Source of the DNA: an uncultured Erysipelotrichaceae bacterium
GTDB lineage: Bacteria; Bacillota_I; Bacilli_A; Erysipelotrichales; Erysipelotrichaceae
NCBI GenBank assembly: GCA_944325255.1
Contig: CALUZH010000010.1
Span: forward strand, 61,235-125,234
Length of the DNA: 64,000 nucleotides
Direction: 5' to 3'
Numbering within the stretch: position 1 is the first letter of the stretch; every line of letters begins with the position of its first letter. This document shows, piece after piece, positions 16,942-27,200 of this stretch. Position numbers and translations under genes: made by a program. The notes under the pieces are model-generated. The model was not told the origin of the DNA. It did not search any database and saw nothing but the letters and a program-made list of their open reading frames with translations.

Positions 16942-17682
16942 CTAAAAGCCCCGACTGCCGCCGCTATGCGAAGCACCGCTTGATCCCCGGAAAGAACCGC
17001 TCCTTGATGAAGAATTTGAACGATTGATGCGGTTACGAATGATATTGCTGTATAAAAATAGGTCGTTTTGATAAGTCATCTCAAAGCTGTGCGGTTCAAT
17101 ATAAGCTGTAGCCTTAGTGGCTTTTTGTTTAATGCGCATCTTAGAAAGATGATAAATCACAAAGACAGCAGTAATAATAATTGCGCAGGTAGAAGCGCTG
17201 AGCAAAATCATCATGATATCATCACTGCTTAAGGCATGAGGATTATCTAAGGCAGCCTTGCTTAAAGAGACAAAATCTTCCATGGCCCCAAAGTAATGGC
17301 CGTTTTGCATAGGTGAAGCTAATGCATCAAGAATTTCATCAATCTTATCATTATCAAAGACATCTTGAATATTGCCGCTTGAAACAATCGTATATTCCCG
17401 ATTGGCCATATTGATGCCCAAAATAAGACCATTGCTTAAAAAGCCGCCATAATCATAAAAGTCAGCTGCCCACATACGAATATCGCCGGGATAATAGTCA
17501 AGACTTGTAAGAATGACCATATCGATATCATATGCGTCTTCCACTGCTTCAATATTTTCTTCCAGGATGTTTTTTTGCTGCTCATTCAAAAGATTGGCTT
17601 CATCATAAATATTATCGCCATCGGCGCAGACAAGCGTAAAACTTAAAGTTAAAAATAATAAAGCTAAAAAGAATTTCTTCAT
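16942..17682 (-). CDS. Secreted/membrane TPM-domain protein (YdjH/YgcG-like)
   Basis: 246 residues: signal peptide (MKKFFLALLFLTLSFTLVCA), an extracytoplasmic TPM domain (about 25-140, with NIYDEANLLNEQQ and DIDMVILTSLDYY), one membrane helix (about 157-178) and a cytosolic tail ending in a Ser/Gly/Arg-rich stretch. This is the layout of Bacillus subtilis YdjH. With the two upstream genes it forms an SPFH / zinc-ribbon / TPM trio like ydjI-ydjG-ydjH, which in Bacillus works with PspA in membrane stress. No pspA gene lies here. A 9-bp gap and TGAGGT ribosome binding site follow the zinc-ribbon gene. Confidence 0.8.
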   Translation of the reverse strand: MKKFFLALLFLTLSFTLVCADGDNIYDEANLLNEQQKNILEENIEAVEDAYDIDMVILTSLDYYPGDIRMWAADFYDYGGFLSNGLILGINMANREYTIVSSGNIQDVFDNDKIDEILDALASPMQNGHYFGAMEDFVSLSKAALDNPHALSSDDIMMILLSASTCAIIITAVFVIYHLSKMRIKQKATKATAYIEPHSFEMTYQNDLFLYSNIIRNRINRSNSSSRSGSFRGSSGASHSGGSRGF

Positions 17683-17691
17683 CTTTCTACC

Positions 17692-18759
17692 TCACACTAA
17701 AAAGAAATAAGCCAGTGCTCCGATAAGCAAAAAGCTCACAATAAAAACTAAAGCTCCATATAAAAAGAGTTTAGGATAGTCGTAAGGCAAATCACCGGCC
17801 ACCTTGCCGCTTTGACCGTTGATGGCAAAGGTATAAACCTTATTCTTATAGGTCCTTGAAAGCAAGTATACCGGTAAAAAGGCATAGGCCATCTTGCCGT
17901 CATTAAAGGCAATATGCGAATTTTGTAAGCTTGTACCGTCATAGCCGATAATTGTAGATTGTAAAGCCGCAATCATACTTTCATGAATTCGTTTGTTGGC
18001 CTTAGGTTCACAGGCATCGGCCTCTTCTTGTCTGATATCGGCATTATTTTGGGCCAAATAGGCCATATCAAAGGCCTTGGCCTTAGTATAATCAAAGGGT
18101 TCAATCGATTCCAAAAGCTCTTCATCAAGCTTTAAAGAAGCATCTACCGGTACCTTATCAAAGGCCATTTGTCCCCGTCTTAAGGCTAAATAATGACTGA
18201 TCTTGGTATAACGGTATTGGCCATCCGACCACATTCGCGTTCGGGTCATCCTAAAAGATGCCTCACAATCGGCGGTACAATCAAATAACCAATAAGGGAC
18301 ATAGAGCCCTTGAATCTTATCAAAGAAACGATGATTTTTAAAATCGGCCGGTAAAAGGAATTTCCCGGACAATTCTTTTTTTAAGGCGGCATAAGCCTCA
18401 TCCTTATCAATAGCGAAAGGAATGATGATATCCGGTTTTAATTCTTCTTCCACCTTGGCATTTAAAATGATGGCACTGCCACAATATGGGCATACACCGG
18501 CCGCCTTTTCCTCAGTCATCGCTACCGCCCCGCCGCAGCTTGGACAAATATATTCATCGACACTTAAGTCCATCTTTTCGCCGCTATGGCTTTGCCATAC
18601 ATAAGTATCGCTTTTCTCTTCGATGGCCGAACCGTATTCTTTTAGGGTATTGACAGGAAATTCGGTATCACAATAACTGCACTTTAAATTTTCTGCATGC
18701 GGATCAAAGGGAATGTCCGCTCCGCAATTGGGACATTTATAGGCTGTTATTTCGGCCAT
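17692..18759 (-). CDS. Zinc-ribbon membrane protein (YdjG-like)
   Basis: 355 residues: two N-terminal zinc ribbons (CPNCG...CSYCD and CPSCG...CPYCG, within the first ~100 residues), a middle domain with LYVPYWLFDC, and a single C-terminal membrane helix (about 333-355). This resembles Bacillus YdjG, which together with the TPM partner recruits the SPFH protein to the membrane. Its ATG starts one base after the SPFH stop (TAATATG), implying translational coupling. Confidence 0.8.
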   Translation of the reverse strand: MAEITAYKCPNCGADIPFDPHAENLKCSYCDTEFPVNTLKEYGSAIEEKSDTYVWQSHSGEKMDLSVDEYICPSCGGAVAMTEEKAAGVCPYCGSAIILNAKVEEELKPDIIIPFAIDKDEAYAALKKELSGKFLLPADFKNHRFFDKIQGLYVPYWLFDCTADCEASFRMTRTRMWSDGQYRYTKISHYLALRRGQMAFDKVPVDASLKLDEELLESIEPFDYTKAKAFDMAYLAQNNADIRQEEADACEPKANKRIHESMIAALQSTIIGYDGTSLQNSHIAFNDGKMAYAFLPVYLLSRTYKNKVYTFAINGQSGKVAGDLPYDYPKLFLYGALVFIVSFLLIGALAYFFLV

Positions 18760-18760
18760 A

Positions 18761-19852
18761 TTAGCTTATCTTATTGCCGCAATTCGGGCAGAATTTAACT
18801 CCCGCTTCTAAGGCTTGACCGCAATTGGAACAGAATTTGGCATTAGCTTGATTTTGCGCATTCGCCTGTTTGAAAAGTTCATTGGCATTAATGCCGCCGG
18901 CTTGATTTGCCATATTCATGCCCATAAAACCGGTAAAGGCCCCGGCACTGTTTTTTGCCGCATCGCGCATCGCATCGGCTTGGGCACCAACCAAGTTAGC
19001 TGCTGCCATGCTCGGATCTTTAAAGACTGCCGTTTTCTGCAGGTTCTTGATCATTTCTTCATCTTCTTTGGATGCGCTTATGGAATTGATGCCCATCGAA
19101 ACAATTTCCATGCCTCTTAAGGCCGACCATTTGGCATTAAGATTGGCATTTAAGGCCTCAACCAATTCCATTGTATGCATCGGTACTTCCGAATAACGGA
19201 CACCGGCAGCGGAAATAGCGGCAAAAGCCGGTTGCAAAGCCGTCAATAATTCTGTCTTCATTTGGTTGGCAATTTTATCTTTAGTATATATATCGCTGTT
19301 GCCGGCAACATTGGTATAGAAAAGTAAAGGGTCGACAATCTTGAATGAATATTCGCCATTGCAGCGTATTGCAATATCGACATCCAAACCGATATTTGAA
19401 TCAATTACTCTAAAGGGAATCGGATTAGGGGTACCGAAAAGATTTTCCATAATTTCTTTAGTATTGACATAATAGACGCATTGCGTCGTATGCGCTTCGC
19501 CCCCATAGGCAAAACGGCTCGCCAATTCCTTAAAAGTATTAGTGATACCGGCAAAGCCGCCGTCAAAGACACTCGGCGACTTTTCCGAATCAAAAGTATA
19601 ATAGCCGGTTTCGGCAGCTACTTCGAGAATCTTGCCGTCTTCGACAATTAAGGCACATTGGCCGTCATTTACGACAATGCCCGAACCGTTGGTGATGACA
19701 TCGCTTTTATCGGCAAAAAGACCGCCATTGCCTTTTTTGCTGCCCTTAGCCATGAGCACATCCTGAGAAAGAGCTTCGCATACAAAGTAGTCTTTCCAAG
19801 TATCTTGCAGTGTTGATAATGTGGCATTTACCGCCGCTTTAATTAATCCCAT
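18761..19852 (-). CDS. SPFH-domain protein with C-terminal double zinc ribbon (YdjI-like)
   Basis: 363 residues: SPFH/band-7 domain (about 45-270; VYYVNTKEIMENLFGTP is typical of the YdjI group), an Ala/Gly/Asn-rich linker and a double zinc ribbon (FCSNCGQAL...FCPNCGNKI) at the end. Bacillus YdjI forms membrane-associated assemblies in the PspA stress module. There is no membrane segment, so localisation probably depends on the two following genes. GCGGAGG precedes the ATG. Divergent from rarA with 66 bp between them. Confidence 0.85.
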   Translation of the reverse strand: MGLIKAAVNATLSTLQDTWKDYFVCEALSQDVLMAKGSKKGNGGLFADKSDVITNGSGIVVNDGQCALIVEDGKILEVAAETGYYTFDSEKSPSVFDGGFAGITNTFKELASRFAYGGEAHTTQCVYYVNTKEIMENLFGTPNPIPFRVIDSNIGLDVDIAIRCNGEYSFKIVDPLLFYTNVAGNSDIYTKDKIANQMKTELLTALQPAFAAISAAGVRYSEVPMHTMELVEALNANLNAKWSALRGMEIVSMGINSISASKEDEEMIKNLQKTAVFKDPSMAAANLVGAQADAMRDAAKNSAGAFTGFMGMNMANQAGGINANELFKQANAQNQANAKFCSNCGQALEAGVKFCPNCGNKIS

Positions 19853-19906
19853 AAAAAACCTCCGCTTTTTACCTAAACTATATCATATTTTAAAAGCGAT
19901 TTTCGT

Positions 19907-19918
19907 TATAATTAAAAC
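19907..19918 (+). promoter_or_regulatory. -10 box predicting a leaderless rarA transcript
   Basis: TATAAT at 19907-19912, six bases (TAAAAC), then the ATG at 19919; no Shine-Dalgarno sequence. Confidence 0.55.
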
Positions 19919-21217
19919 ATGGAAAAGAGCTTTGAACCATTGGCTGTCAGAATGCGGCCACAACAACTTGAAGATATTATCGGCCAAGATAAAATACTGG
20001 GACCGGGCAAAATTTTAAATAATTTTATAATTAATGACGACATCCCTTCCATGATTCTTTGGGGTCCTCCGGGTATCGGTAAAACCACTATTGCCTCGGT
20101 TATCGCCAAAACAACCAAATCCCGTTTTATCGCCTTTTCGGCCGTCACTAACGGCATCAAAGAAATTAAAAAAATTATGGAAGATATCGATAACGGTTTA
20201 AAACTTGAAAAGACCATCATCTTTGTCGATGAATTTCATCGTTTCAATAAGGCTCAACAGGATGCTTTTTTACCCTATGTTGAAAAAGGTTCAATTATTC
20301 TTATCGGAGCAACAACCGAAAATCCTTCTTTTGAAATCAATTCTGCCCTACTTTCAAGAATGCGGGTCTTTATTTTGGAAGCTTTAAAAGCCAAAGATAT
20401 CCTTATTCTTTTAAAACGGGCTGTAAGCGATAAAAAGGGCTTAAATAACACGATTTCCATAAGCGATGACCTACTATCCCAAATTGCCAATTTGGCCAAT
20501 GGTGATGCCCGAAATGCCCTGACAACCCTCGAACTTGTCTATAATAATGCCAAAGTCATCGACGGTATTCATTATGTTGACGACAAGGCCCTGGAAGCCT
20601 TGGGTCGAAGATCTTTACTATATGATAAAAAGGGTGAAGAACATTATAATATTATCTCCGCCTTACATAAATCCATGCGCAACTCCGATCCCGATGCCGC
20701 CATCTATTGGCTGGCCCGCATGTTAGAAGCAGGAGAAGACCCCCTATATGTCGCCAGACGCATTATCCGTTTTGCCAGCGAAGATATCGGCTTAGCCGAT
20801 ATTAATGCCTTAAAACTGGCCAATGATGCTTATAGTGCCTGTCATTATATCGGTATGCCGGAATGCTCCTTAGCTTTGGCTGAAGCCTGCATCTATATGA
20901 GTTTGGCCCCCAAATCCAATTCAGTATATACTGCCTATGAAAAAGCCAAAAAAGATGCCTTGAATACTTTAGCTCAACCGGTACCTTTAATCATCCGCAA
21001 CGCCCCAACTAAACTAATGAAAGAAAGCGGCTATGGTCAAAACTATGTCTATGCTCATGATACCCAAGACAAAATTGCCCAAATGCAATGTCTTCCCGAC
21101 AATCTCAAAGATCAAATCTATTATGAACCCGGCAATCAAGGCTATGAACAAAAACTCAAAGAACGCCTTGAATATATCCGCAATTGGCATAAAAGCCACC
21201 AAAAAACCAAGGACTAA
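19919..21217 (+). CDS. rarA: Replication-associated recombination protein RarA/MgsA (AAA+ ATPase)
   Basis: Clamp-loader-like AAA+ ATPase that acts at stalled replication forks. 432 residues: RMRPQQLEDIIGQ at the N-terminus, Walker A GPPGIGKTT, Walker B IIFVDEFHR, sensor-1 GATTENPSF, arginine finger region LLSRMRV and the C-terminal tetramerisation domain with RRIIRFASEDIGLAD. Start at 19919 directly behind a -10 box. Its last codons lie in a palindromic terminator and overlap the end of the convergent symporter gene by 4 bp. Confidence 0.95.
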   Translation: MEKSFEPLAVRMRPQQLEDIIGQDKILGPGKILNNFIINDDIPSMILWGPPGIGKTTIASVIAKTTKSRFIAFSAVTNGIKEIKKIMEDIDNGLKLEKTIIFVDEFHRFNKAQQDAFLPYVEKGSIILIGATTENPSFEINSALLSRMRVFILEALKAKDILILLKRAVSDKKGLNNTISISDDLLSQIANLANGDARNALTTLELVYNNAKVIDGIHYVDDKALEALGRRSLLYDKKGEEHYNIISALHKSMRNSDPDAAIYWLARMLEAGEDPLYVARRIIRFASEDIGLADINALKLANDAYSACHYIGMPECSLALAEACIYMSLAPKSNSVYTAYEKAKKDALNTLAQPVPLIIRNAPTKLMKESGYGQNYVYAHDTQDKIAQMQCLPDNLKDQIYYEPGNQGYEQKLKERLEYIRNWHKSHQKTKD

Positions 21218-21230
21218 TCCTTGGTTTTTT
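21201..21230. terminator. Bidirectional terminator containing both convergent stop codons
   Basis: 13-bp perfect stem (21201-21213 with 21218-21230) and a CTAA loop. The loop holds the TAA of rarA and the TAG of the symporter gene, so it ends both transcripts. Confidence 0.9.
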
Positions 21231-22707
21231 CATCAAAATAACTAAGTAGGGGTTCAATATCTTTCCCTTTTAAATGACGGTCAAGATAGTTGCGAACAAT
21301 CTTTATCAATAAAGGTGATAAACACAATAAGCCGATAAGGTTAGGAATCATCATAAAGCCGTTAAAGGTATCAGAAATATCCCAAGCCAAAGAAGAAGTC
21401 ATGACTGCCCCAAAGACAATCACCAGCAAGTATACAATCTTATATGTTTTAATTGCCTTAATGCCAAAGACATATTCTGTAGCCTTAGCTCCATATTGCG
21501 ACCAACCTACCAAAGTCGTAAAGGCAAAAAGGAAGGTAGCAATCGCAATAAAAGCCGCTCCTAAGTAACCAAAAACATCTTCAAAGGCTACCGATATCAA
21601 TGTCGCATCACTGACACCCTCCATAGCCAAACCGGTATTTAAGTCAATATAGCCCGATGACAAAACAACCAAGGCACTCATTGTACAAATAATAAAAGTT
21701 ACGACAAAGACCTCGAAAATACCCCACATACCTTGAACTACCGGCTCCTTGGCATCGGAAGCACTATGGGCCATAACCGATGAACCCAAACCGGCTTCAT
21801 TGGAGAAGGCCCCTCTTTTCAAACCTTGAATTAAGGCCTGCTGCACCGTTACTCCAACTACCCCACCGGCCAAAGCTTCACCGGTAAAGGCCAATCTAAA
21901 GATGGAAGCAAAGATATCTGGAATCATATCGACATGGAATATCAAAAGAATAATCGATCCAATTACATAAAAGACCGCCATGAACGGAACAATCTTCTCC
22001 GCAAAATTAGCAATTCTTTTTAATCCGCCCAAAATGATAAAAGCGGTAATAATCATCAAAATAATACCCAATATTAAACAAATACCGGATACACCCCATA
22101 CCGTAAAATCAGGAATCCAGCCAAAAAATACTTCCTTAACATTAAGAACAGCTTTATTAACTTGTGACATATTGCCGATACCAAAGCTGGCAATCATCGT
22201 AAACAAGGCAAATAAAACCGCCAAAATAGGGCCGATCTTCTTACCGTATTTTAAGTTTCCTACCCCATCTTTAAGATAATACATGGCCCCACCGGTCCAT
22301 TCACCTTCGCTGTTTTTACGGCGAAAGTATAGACCTAAAACTTCTTCGGCAAATTTTGTCATCATTCCCAAAAAAGCCGCAATCCACATCCAGAATATAG
22401 CTCCCGGTCCACCCATAACAATAGCTGCCGAAACCCCGGCCATATTACCGGTTCCAATAGTAGCCGCTAAGGCGGTACACAGTGATTGAAATTGCGATAT
22501 CGGGCTTACCGCACTGTCTTTATTTTTCTTAAAAATACTTCCCAGTGTTGAAGAAATCCATAATTTAATATGACTAATTTGAAAAAAGCGCGTTATAAGC
22601 GTTAAAAAAAGACCGCTGCCGATTAAAGCTGCTAAGCCGATCTTTACCCATATGAAGTCATTAATGACACTGTTGACTTCTGCAATATAGTTAAAAATTG
22701 TATCCAT
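21214..22707 (-). CDS. AGCS-family alanine/glycine:cation symporter
   Basis: Sodium-coupled amino-acid importer, 497 residues, about eleven membrane helices. Family marks are the ATIGTGNMAGVSAAIVMGGP signature, the WTGGAMYYLKDG loop and the LKRGAFSNEAGLGSSVMAHS segment. Alanine or glycine is the likely substrate, by family. TGAGGGAG precedes the ATG, and a promoter (TTGCTT-17-TATAAT) lies at 22735-22763. Single-gene unit convergent with rarA. Confidence 0.93.
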   Translation of the reverse strand: MDTIFNYIAEVNSVINDFIWVKIGLAALIGSGLFLTLITRFFQISHIKLWISSTLGSIFKKNKDSAVSPISQFQSLCTALAATIGTGNMAGVSAAIVMGGPGAIFWMWIAAFLGMMTKFAEEVLGLYFRRKNSEGEWTGGAMYYLKDGVGNLKYGKKIGPILAVLFALFTMIASFGIGNMSQVNKAVLNVKEVFFGWIPDFTVWGVSGICLILGIILMIITAFIILGGLKRIANFAEKIVPFMAVFYVIGSIILLIFHVDMIPDIFASIFRLAFTGEALAGGVVGVTVQQALIQGLKRGAFSNEAGLGSSVMAHSASDAKEPVVQGMWGIFEVFVVTFIICTMSALVVLSSGYIDLNTGLAMEGVSDATLISVAFEDVFGYLGAAFIAIATFLFAFTTLVGWSQYGAKATEYVFGIKAIKTYKIVYLLVIVFGAVMTSSLAWDISDTFNGFMMIPNLIGLLCLSPLLIKIVRNYLDRHLKGKDIEPLLSYFDEKTKD

Positions 22708-22734
22708 GAAACTCCCTCAAATTGTATATCTCAC

Positions 22735-22763
22735 ATTATAATCATCAAAGCCTCCATAAGCAA
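22735..22763 (-). promoter_or_regulatory. Promoter of the AGCS symporter
   Basis: -35 TTGCTT (22758-22763), 17-bp spacer, -10 TATAAT (22735-22740). Confidence 0.6.
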
Positions 22764-22765
22764 TT

Positions 22766-22791
22766 TAAAAGGATGCAAAATCTTTGCATCC
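22766..22791 (-). terminator. Terminator of the secreted-protein gene
   Basis: GGATGCAAA / TTTGCATCC hairpin, TTTT after it on the minus strand. Confidence 0.8.
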
Positions 22792-22818
22792 CTATTTATT
22801 TTCTTAATAAAGAAATGA

Positions 22819-24009
22819 TTATTTAACAGCAGTATTTACAACTGTATAAGTATTTGAAGTAGTACAGGTATATTCACATACACCCTTGGCATTATTCCAG
22901 GTCCAGCCTTCACCTTTTTCTTCATCGCAGGTGATTACACCATCACAGTTTTTATCTTTTTCGCCAGCGCAAGAAATGGATGGAGCACTTTCTTCCTTAA
23001 CCGGTACAGTAATTACAGCTCCTGCTTCAACAGTTTCACCATTTACACTAATTGGACTACCAGTGCTATTGGTAACTTTTACACCTTCCGGAACATTAAC
23101 TACTTCTAATCCTTTTAATACTTCAACAGAAGTAGTAGCACTTTTTGCTTTTTCCGCAACAGTATCAGCATCGCCGACATAATAAGTTCCATCAACAGCA
23201 ACCGAAGCTTTTCCTTCAGGAACATATTCAGTAACATCTTCTTTGAATGAACCGGAGTTGATGGTAACATTCTTTTTAGCATCTTCTACTACTTGAACAA
23301 ATTTACCGTCAAAATTTACATTATCAATTGTTAATTCGCTCTTAAATACTCCTGCCGGAGTACCTGGAGAGGCAGTTACTGCAATATTGCCTTTGATTGT
23401 TCCGGTAGTATTAATACGGACTTTTACACCATCGACATAACTTTCTGGCCAATAATAAACATCAAATGCATAACCGTTTTCATTAGTGATGCTGGAATCA
23501 CCTAATAAATTAAGTTCACCATTATTGTTTGAAATGGCATAACCACCAGGGATATTACATACTACATCAACATTTTCGAGTGTGAGATTACAATAGTTTT
23601 GAATGAACATCTTTATACCAGTAGCATTGTCGCTTACTTTTAAAGTACCATTCTTAAATTTAAAAGTATTTCCTTTTTCAATATGGATTCCTTGAGTCTC
23701 ATATCCTGAAGAACCTACAGCAGGATCATTAAATACCCATTCAAATCCGTTTAAGTCAATTTCTACCTTTAATCCTGTTTTGTTTTGAGCTTTAATTTCA
23801 AAACCACCACTTGAATAGTCATCCAAGAATTTTACCGTTACTTCATCACCTGATTGAACCTCATTTGCAAAATAAGCTAGCAAATCACTGACTGTCTCAG
23901 TATCGCCGCCGTTTCTAGTAACTTCGAATTTCTCACCTTCCGCACTGACAGGCATCATTAGGCCACACACCATCAATACGGCAAGCAAAGACATTAATAA
24001 CTTTTTCAT
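22819..24009 (-). CDS. Secreted beta-helix-like protein with Cys-rich EF-hand-like C-terminal module (paralogue 1)
   Basis: 396 residues from the ATG at 24009. A signal peptide (about 1-24, ending PVSAEG) is followed by a repetitive Asn/Thr/Gly-rich region with short beta-strand ladders (for example FKFKNGTLKVSDN, NLTLENVDVVC, ELTIDNVNF, VTINSGSF), typical of right-handed parallel beta-helix surface proteins. The last 54 residues form a module with Cys in CAG, NCDG, ITCD and GVCEY and a DKNCDGVITCDE loop that fits the EF-hand calcium consensus; it ends TYTVVNTAVK. There is no LPxTG or C-terminal membrane helix, so the attachment mode is unknown. Homologous to 34020-35528 and 45687-47159. Its promoter spacer holds a G9 tract. 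Confidence 0.85.
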   Translation of the reverse strand: MKKLLMSLLAVLMVCGLMMPVSAEGEKFEVTRNGGDTETVSDLLAYFANEVQSGDEVTVKFLDDYSSGGFEIKAQNKTGLKVEIDLNGFEWVFNDPAVGSSGYETQGIHIEKGNTFKFKNGTLKVSDNATGIKMFIQNYCNLTLENVDVVCNIPGGYAISNNNGELNLLGDSSITNENGYAFDVYYWPESYVDGVKVRINTTGTIKGNIAVTASPGTPAGVFKSELTIDNVNFDGKFVQVVEDAKKNVTINSGSFKEDVTEYVPEGKASVAVDGTYYVGDADTVAEKAKSATTSVEVLKGLEVVNVPEGVKVTNSTGSPISVNGETVEAGAVITVPVKEESAPSISCAGEKDKNCDGVITCDEEKGEGWTWNNAKGVCEYTCTTSNTYTVVNTAVK

Positions 24010-24085
24010 AATCTTTTGCTTTCCCTTTCCTTTTGCAATGTTTATAAGATAAATATGCAATAAAAAATGCATATCTACATAAACT

Positions 24086-24116
24086 ATTTTAAAATGATTA
24101 CCCCCCCCCGTGTCAA
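24086..24116 (-). promoter_or_regulatory. Promoter with G9 tract in the spacer (candidate phase-variable switch)
   Basis: -35 TTGACA (24111-24116), then C, nine G (24101-24109 read on the minus strand), TAATCATTT and -10 TAAAAT (24086-24091). The spacer is 19 bp, two longer than optimal; loss of two G would restore 17 bp. Confidence 0.7.
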
Positions 24117-24179
24117 TTAAGGCGAGCAAAATTTAACATATTTCTAGCCTGAAAAGGACTTTTGGTTAATTTTTGGGAC

Positions 24180-24208
24180 AAAAAAGGTATCAGCATAGCT
24201 GATACCTT
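24180..24208 (-). terminator. Terminator of the rplJ-rplL-rpoB-rpoC operon
   Basis: 11-bp stem AAGGTATCAGC / GCTGATACCTT with an ATA-type loop and a following T run on the minus strand. Confidence 0.9.
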
Positions 24209-24214
24209 AATTGT

Positions 24215-27200
24215 TTATTTAGCAGCCTTTTCTTCTTTAGAAGATACCCCGCCACTTACGACTTCATCAGGCAAGACATTATTCTTTTGCAATTCTTCAT
24301 AATGTTCTTGACGTTCTTTAATAAGTTCTTGGGCCCGGGCTTCGACTAATTCGGTTGTCTCCCTTTCATATGGTGAACCGGTTCCGGCCGGAATCAATTT
24401 ACCGATGATGACATTTTCCTTCAAACCGACAAGGTTATCGGTTTTATTATTGACAGCAGCATCCGTAAGAACCTTAGTTGTTTCTTGGAATGAGGCAGCT
24501 GATAAGAAGGAATCAGTCTCAACCGAAGATTTGGAGATACCAAGCAAGATTGGACCAAACTTAGCCGGTTTCTTGCCTTCTTTCAATAAGGCGCTGTTTA
24601 AGTTGGTGATCTTGCGCAAAGAAAGAGTTTGGCCGGCAGAAAGTCCGCTGTCACCCGGTTCAAGGATAACAATCTTCTTGAGCATTTGGCGAATAATTAC
24701 TTCGACGTGCTTATCCGAAATATCGATACCGGTAACGGAATAAACTTTCTTAACTTCTTTTAAGATATAGTTTTGAACGGCTGTTGTCCCAGCAATATCG
24801 ATAAGTTCTTTCGGATTGATATGACCTTCAGTTAATTTATCGCCAGCCTTAACTTTCGAACCGACTTTGAGCCAAGAACGAACCGTTTGCGATACTCCGC
24901 ACTTATGTTCGATTGTATCTTGCTCATTAGCGATAGTAATAACGATACCACTGTGGTTTTCCATTTCATCCATGGCAATAATTTCGCCGTCAATTTTAGC
25001 CAATACGGCCGGATGCTTAGGGCAACGGGCCTCGAACAATTCTTCAACCCGCGGTAAACCTTGAGTAATATCACTATCGCTGGATGTCGCTACACCACCG
25101 GTATGGAAGGTACGCATCGTTAATTGGGTACCAGGTTCACCGATAGATTGGGCAGCCATGATACCGACAGCTTCGCCACTTTCAACAAGTTTTCCGGTAG
25201 CCATATTACGGCCATAACATTTACGGCAAATACCATCCTTGCTACGGCAAGTAAAGGTATTGCGGATATACATGCCCTTAATGCCGGCAGCAATAATCTT
25301 ATTGGCAATTTCTTCATCAATAAATTCATCACTGGCGACAATTAACTCACCGGTTCGAGGATCACTGACATCTTCTTTGGCATAGCGGCCGACAATGCGG
25401 TCATAGAATTTTTCGATAACCGTATTGTCCTTAATATCGATAATATCTTCAACGTAATACCCGCGGTCGGTATGACAATCTTCTTCCTTGATAATAACAT
25501 CTTGGGCAACATCGACAAGCCTTCTGGTCAAATAACCCGATTCAGCTGTCTTCAAGGCCGTATCTGTCAAACCTTTACGTACACCATGGGTGGAAATAAA
25601 GAATTCAGATACATTCAAACCTTCACGGAAGGAAGAATAAATCGGTACTTCGATAATCGAAGGTTGGTATTCCTTCTTGGATTTCGATTGCGTCGGACGA
25701 CCCATCAAACCCCGCATACCGGCTAATTGGGTAAAGTGTGATTTATTACCCCGGGCACCGGAAACAGCCATCATATTAATCGGTGATTTACGCGGCAAAT
25801 TAGCCATTACTTCATCACCAATCAAGTCCTTAGTATCCGACCAAAGTTTAGAGAAATGTTTTTCCCACTCCGGCGGTGTCAATTGGCCACGTTTTAAAAG
25901 ATTCTGTAAGACGTCGGCCTGTTTACGGGCTTCGGCAACATATTTCTCTTTATTCGGGGCAACGTTGATATCACTTAATGATACCGTCATGCCGGCAACA
26001 GTTGAATATTCAAAACCCAAGTCCTTGATCGCATCCAAGACATCGCTTGAACCTTCTGTCCGATAACGGTTGAAGACTTCGGCAATGACATTGGAAAGAT
26101 CCTTTTTCTTGAATTCCGGAGAAACCTTTTGAGCAGCGATATGTTCTTTAATATTGGTGCCTAAAGGAACGAAACATTCATCCGGTGTCGCTTTTAAGTT
26201 TTCCGGACTTACCCAGTTGATATATGGGAAGTCTTTCGGGAAACGATCATTAAAGATAAGCTTACCGATAGTCGTAATAAGATACATGCTGTTTTGCTTA
26301 TCACTAAAACCGGTCTTGCCTAAAGATGATGCCTTAATAGCAACTCTGGTATGCAAATGAACCTGCTTATTTTGATAAGCCATGAGGGCTTCATTAAAGT
26401 CCTTATAAACATGGCCTTCACTATCGCCATAGCGACGCCATTCTTCAGCTGCTTCCTCATCGCCCAAAGAAGCTAAGAAATCAGCTTTTTCATAGAATTC
26501 CTGAGCCGTTTCTTCCATATTCAAATAGAAGTTACCGAGAACCATATCTTGCGACGGCGTAACAATCGGCTTACCGTCCTTCGGGCCGAGGATGTTGTTG
26601 GAGGCAAGCATCAAAATTTCAGCTTCGGCTCTTGCCCTTTCTGAAAGTGGTAAGTGAACAGCCATTTGGTCGCCGTCAAAGTCGGCATTGAAGGCTGTAC
26701 ATACCAAAGGATGCAAACGAATAGCTCTTCCTTCAACAAGTTTCGGTTTAAAGGCTTGGATACCCAGACGGTGCAAAGTCGGGGCCCGGTTTAAGAAGAC
26801 CGGATGATTATCCATGACTTTTTCCAAAACATCCCAGATTTGCGGATCTAAGCGATCAATCATCTTTTCAGCATTTTTCGGATTTTGGGCTAATTTCAAA
26901 TTTACAATCTCGTTCATGACAAACGGTTTGTAAAGCTGAATAGCCATTTCTCTAGGAATGCCGCATTGATACATCTTAAGATCCGGTCCAACGGCAATAA
27001 CCGAACGACCAGAGAAGTCAACCCGCTTACCTAAAAGATTTTGACGGAAACGACCCTGCTTACCTTTCAAGGAATGGGACAAGGATTTAAGAACCCGATT
27101 GCCTGAACCCTTAATCGGCGCACTGCGGCGACCGTTATCGATCAAAGCATCGACTGCTTCCTGCAACATCCGCTTTTCATTTTGAACAATGATCGACGGT

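Noticed and set aside
18815..19196. Two overlapping plus-strand frames opposite the SPFH gene
   Set aside because: Both are shadows of the SPFH gene, whose domain and zinc ribbons are clear.
24101..24109. C9/G9 run as a sequencing or assembly artefact
   Set aside because: Cannot be excluded for exact length, but a second tract in the same promoter position of a paralogue makes a real feature more likely.
25677..26066. 129-codon open frame opposite rpoC
   Set aside because: Antisense shadow of a conserved gene, with no start signal or family resemblance.
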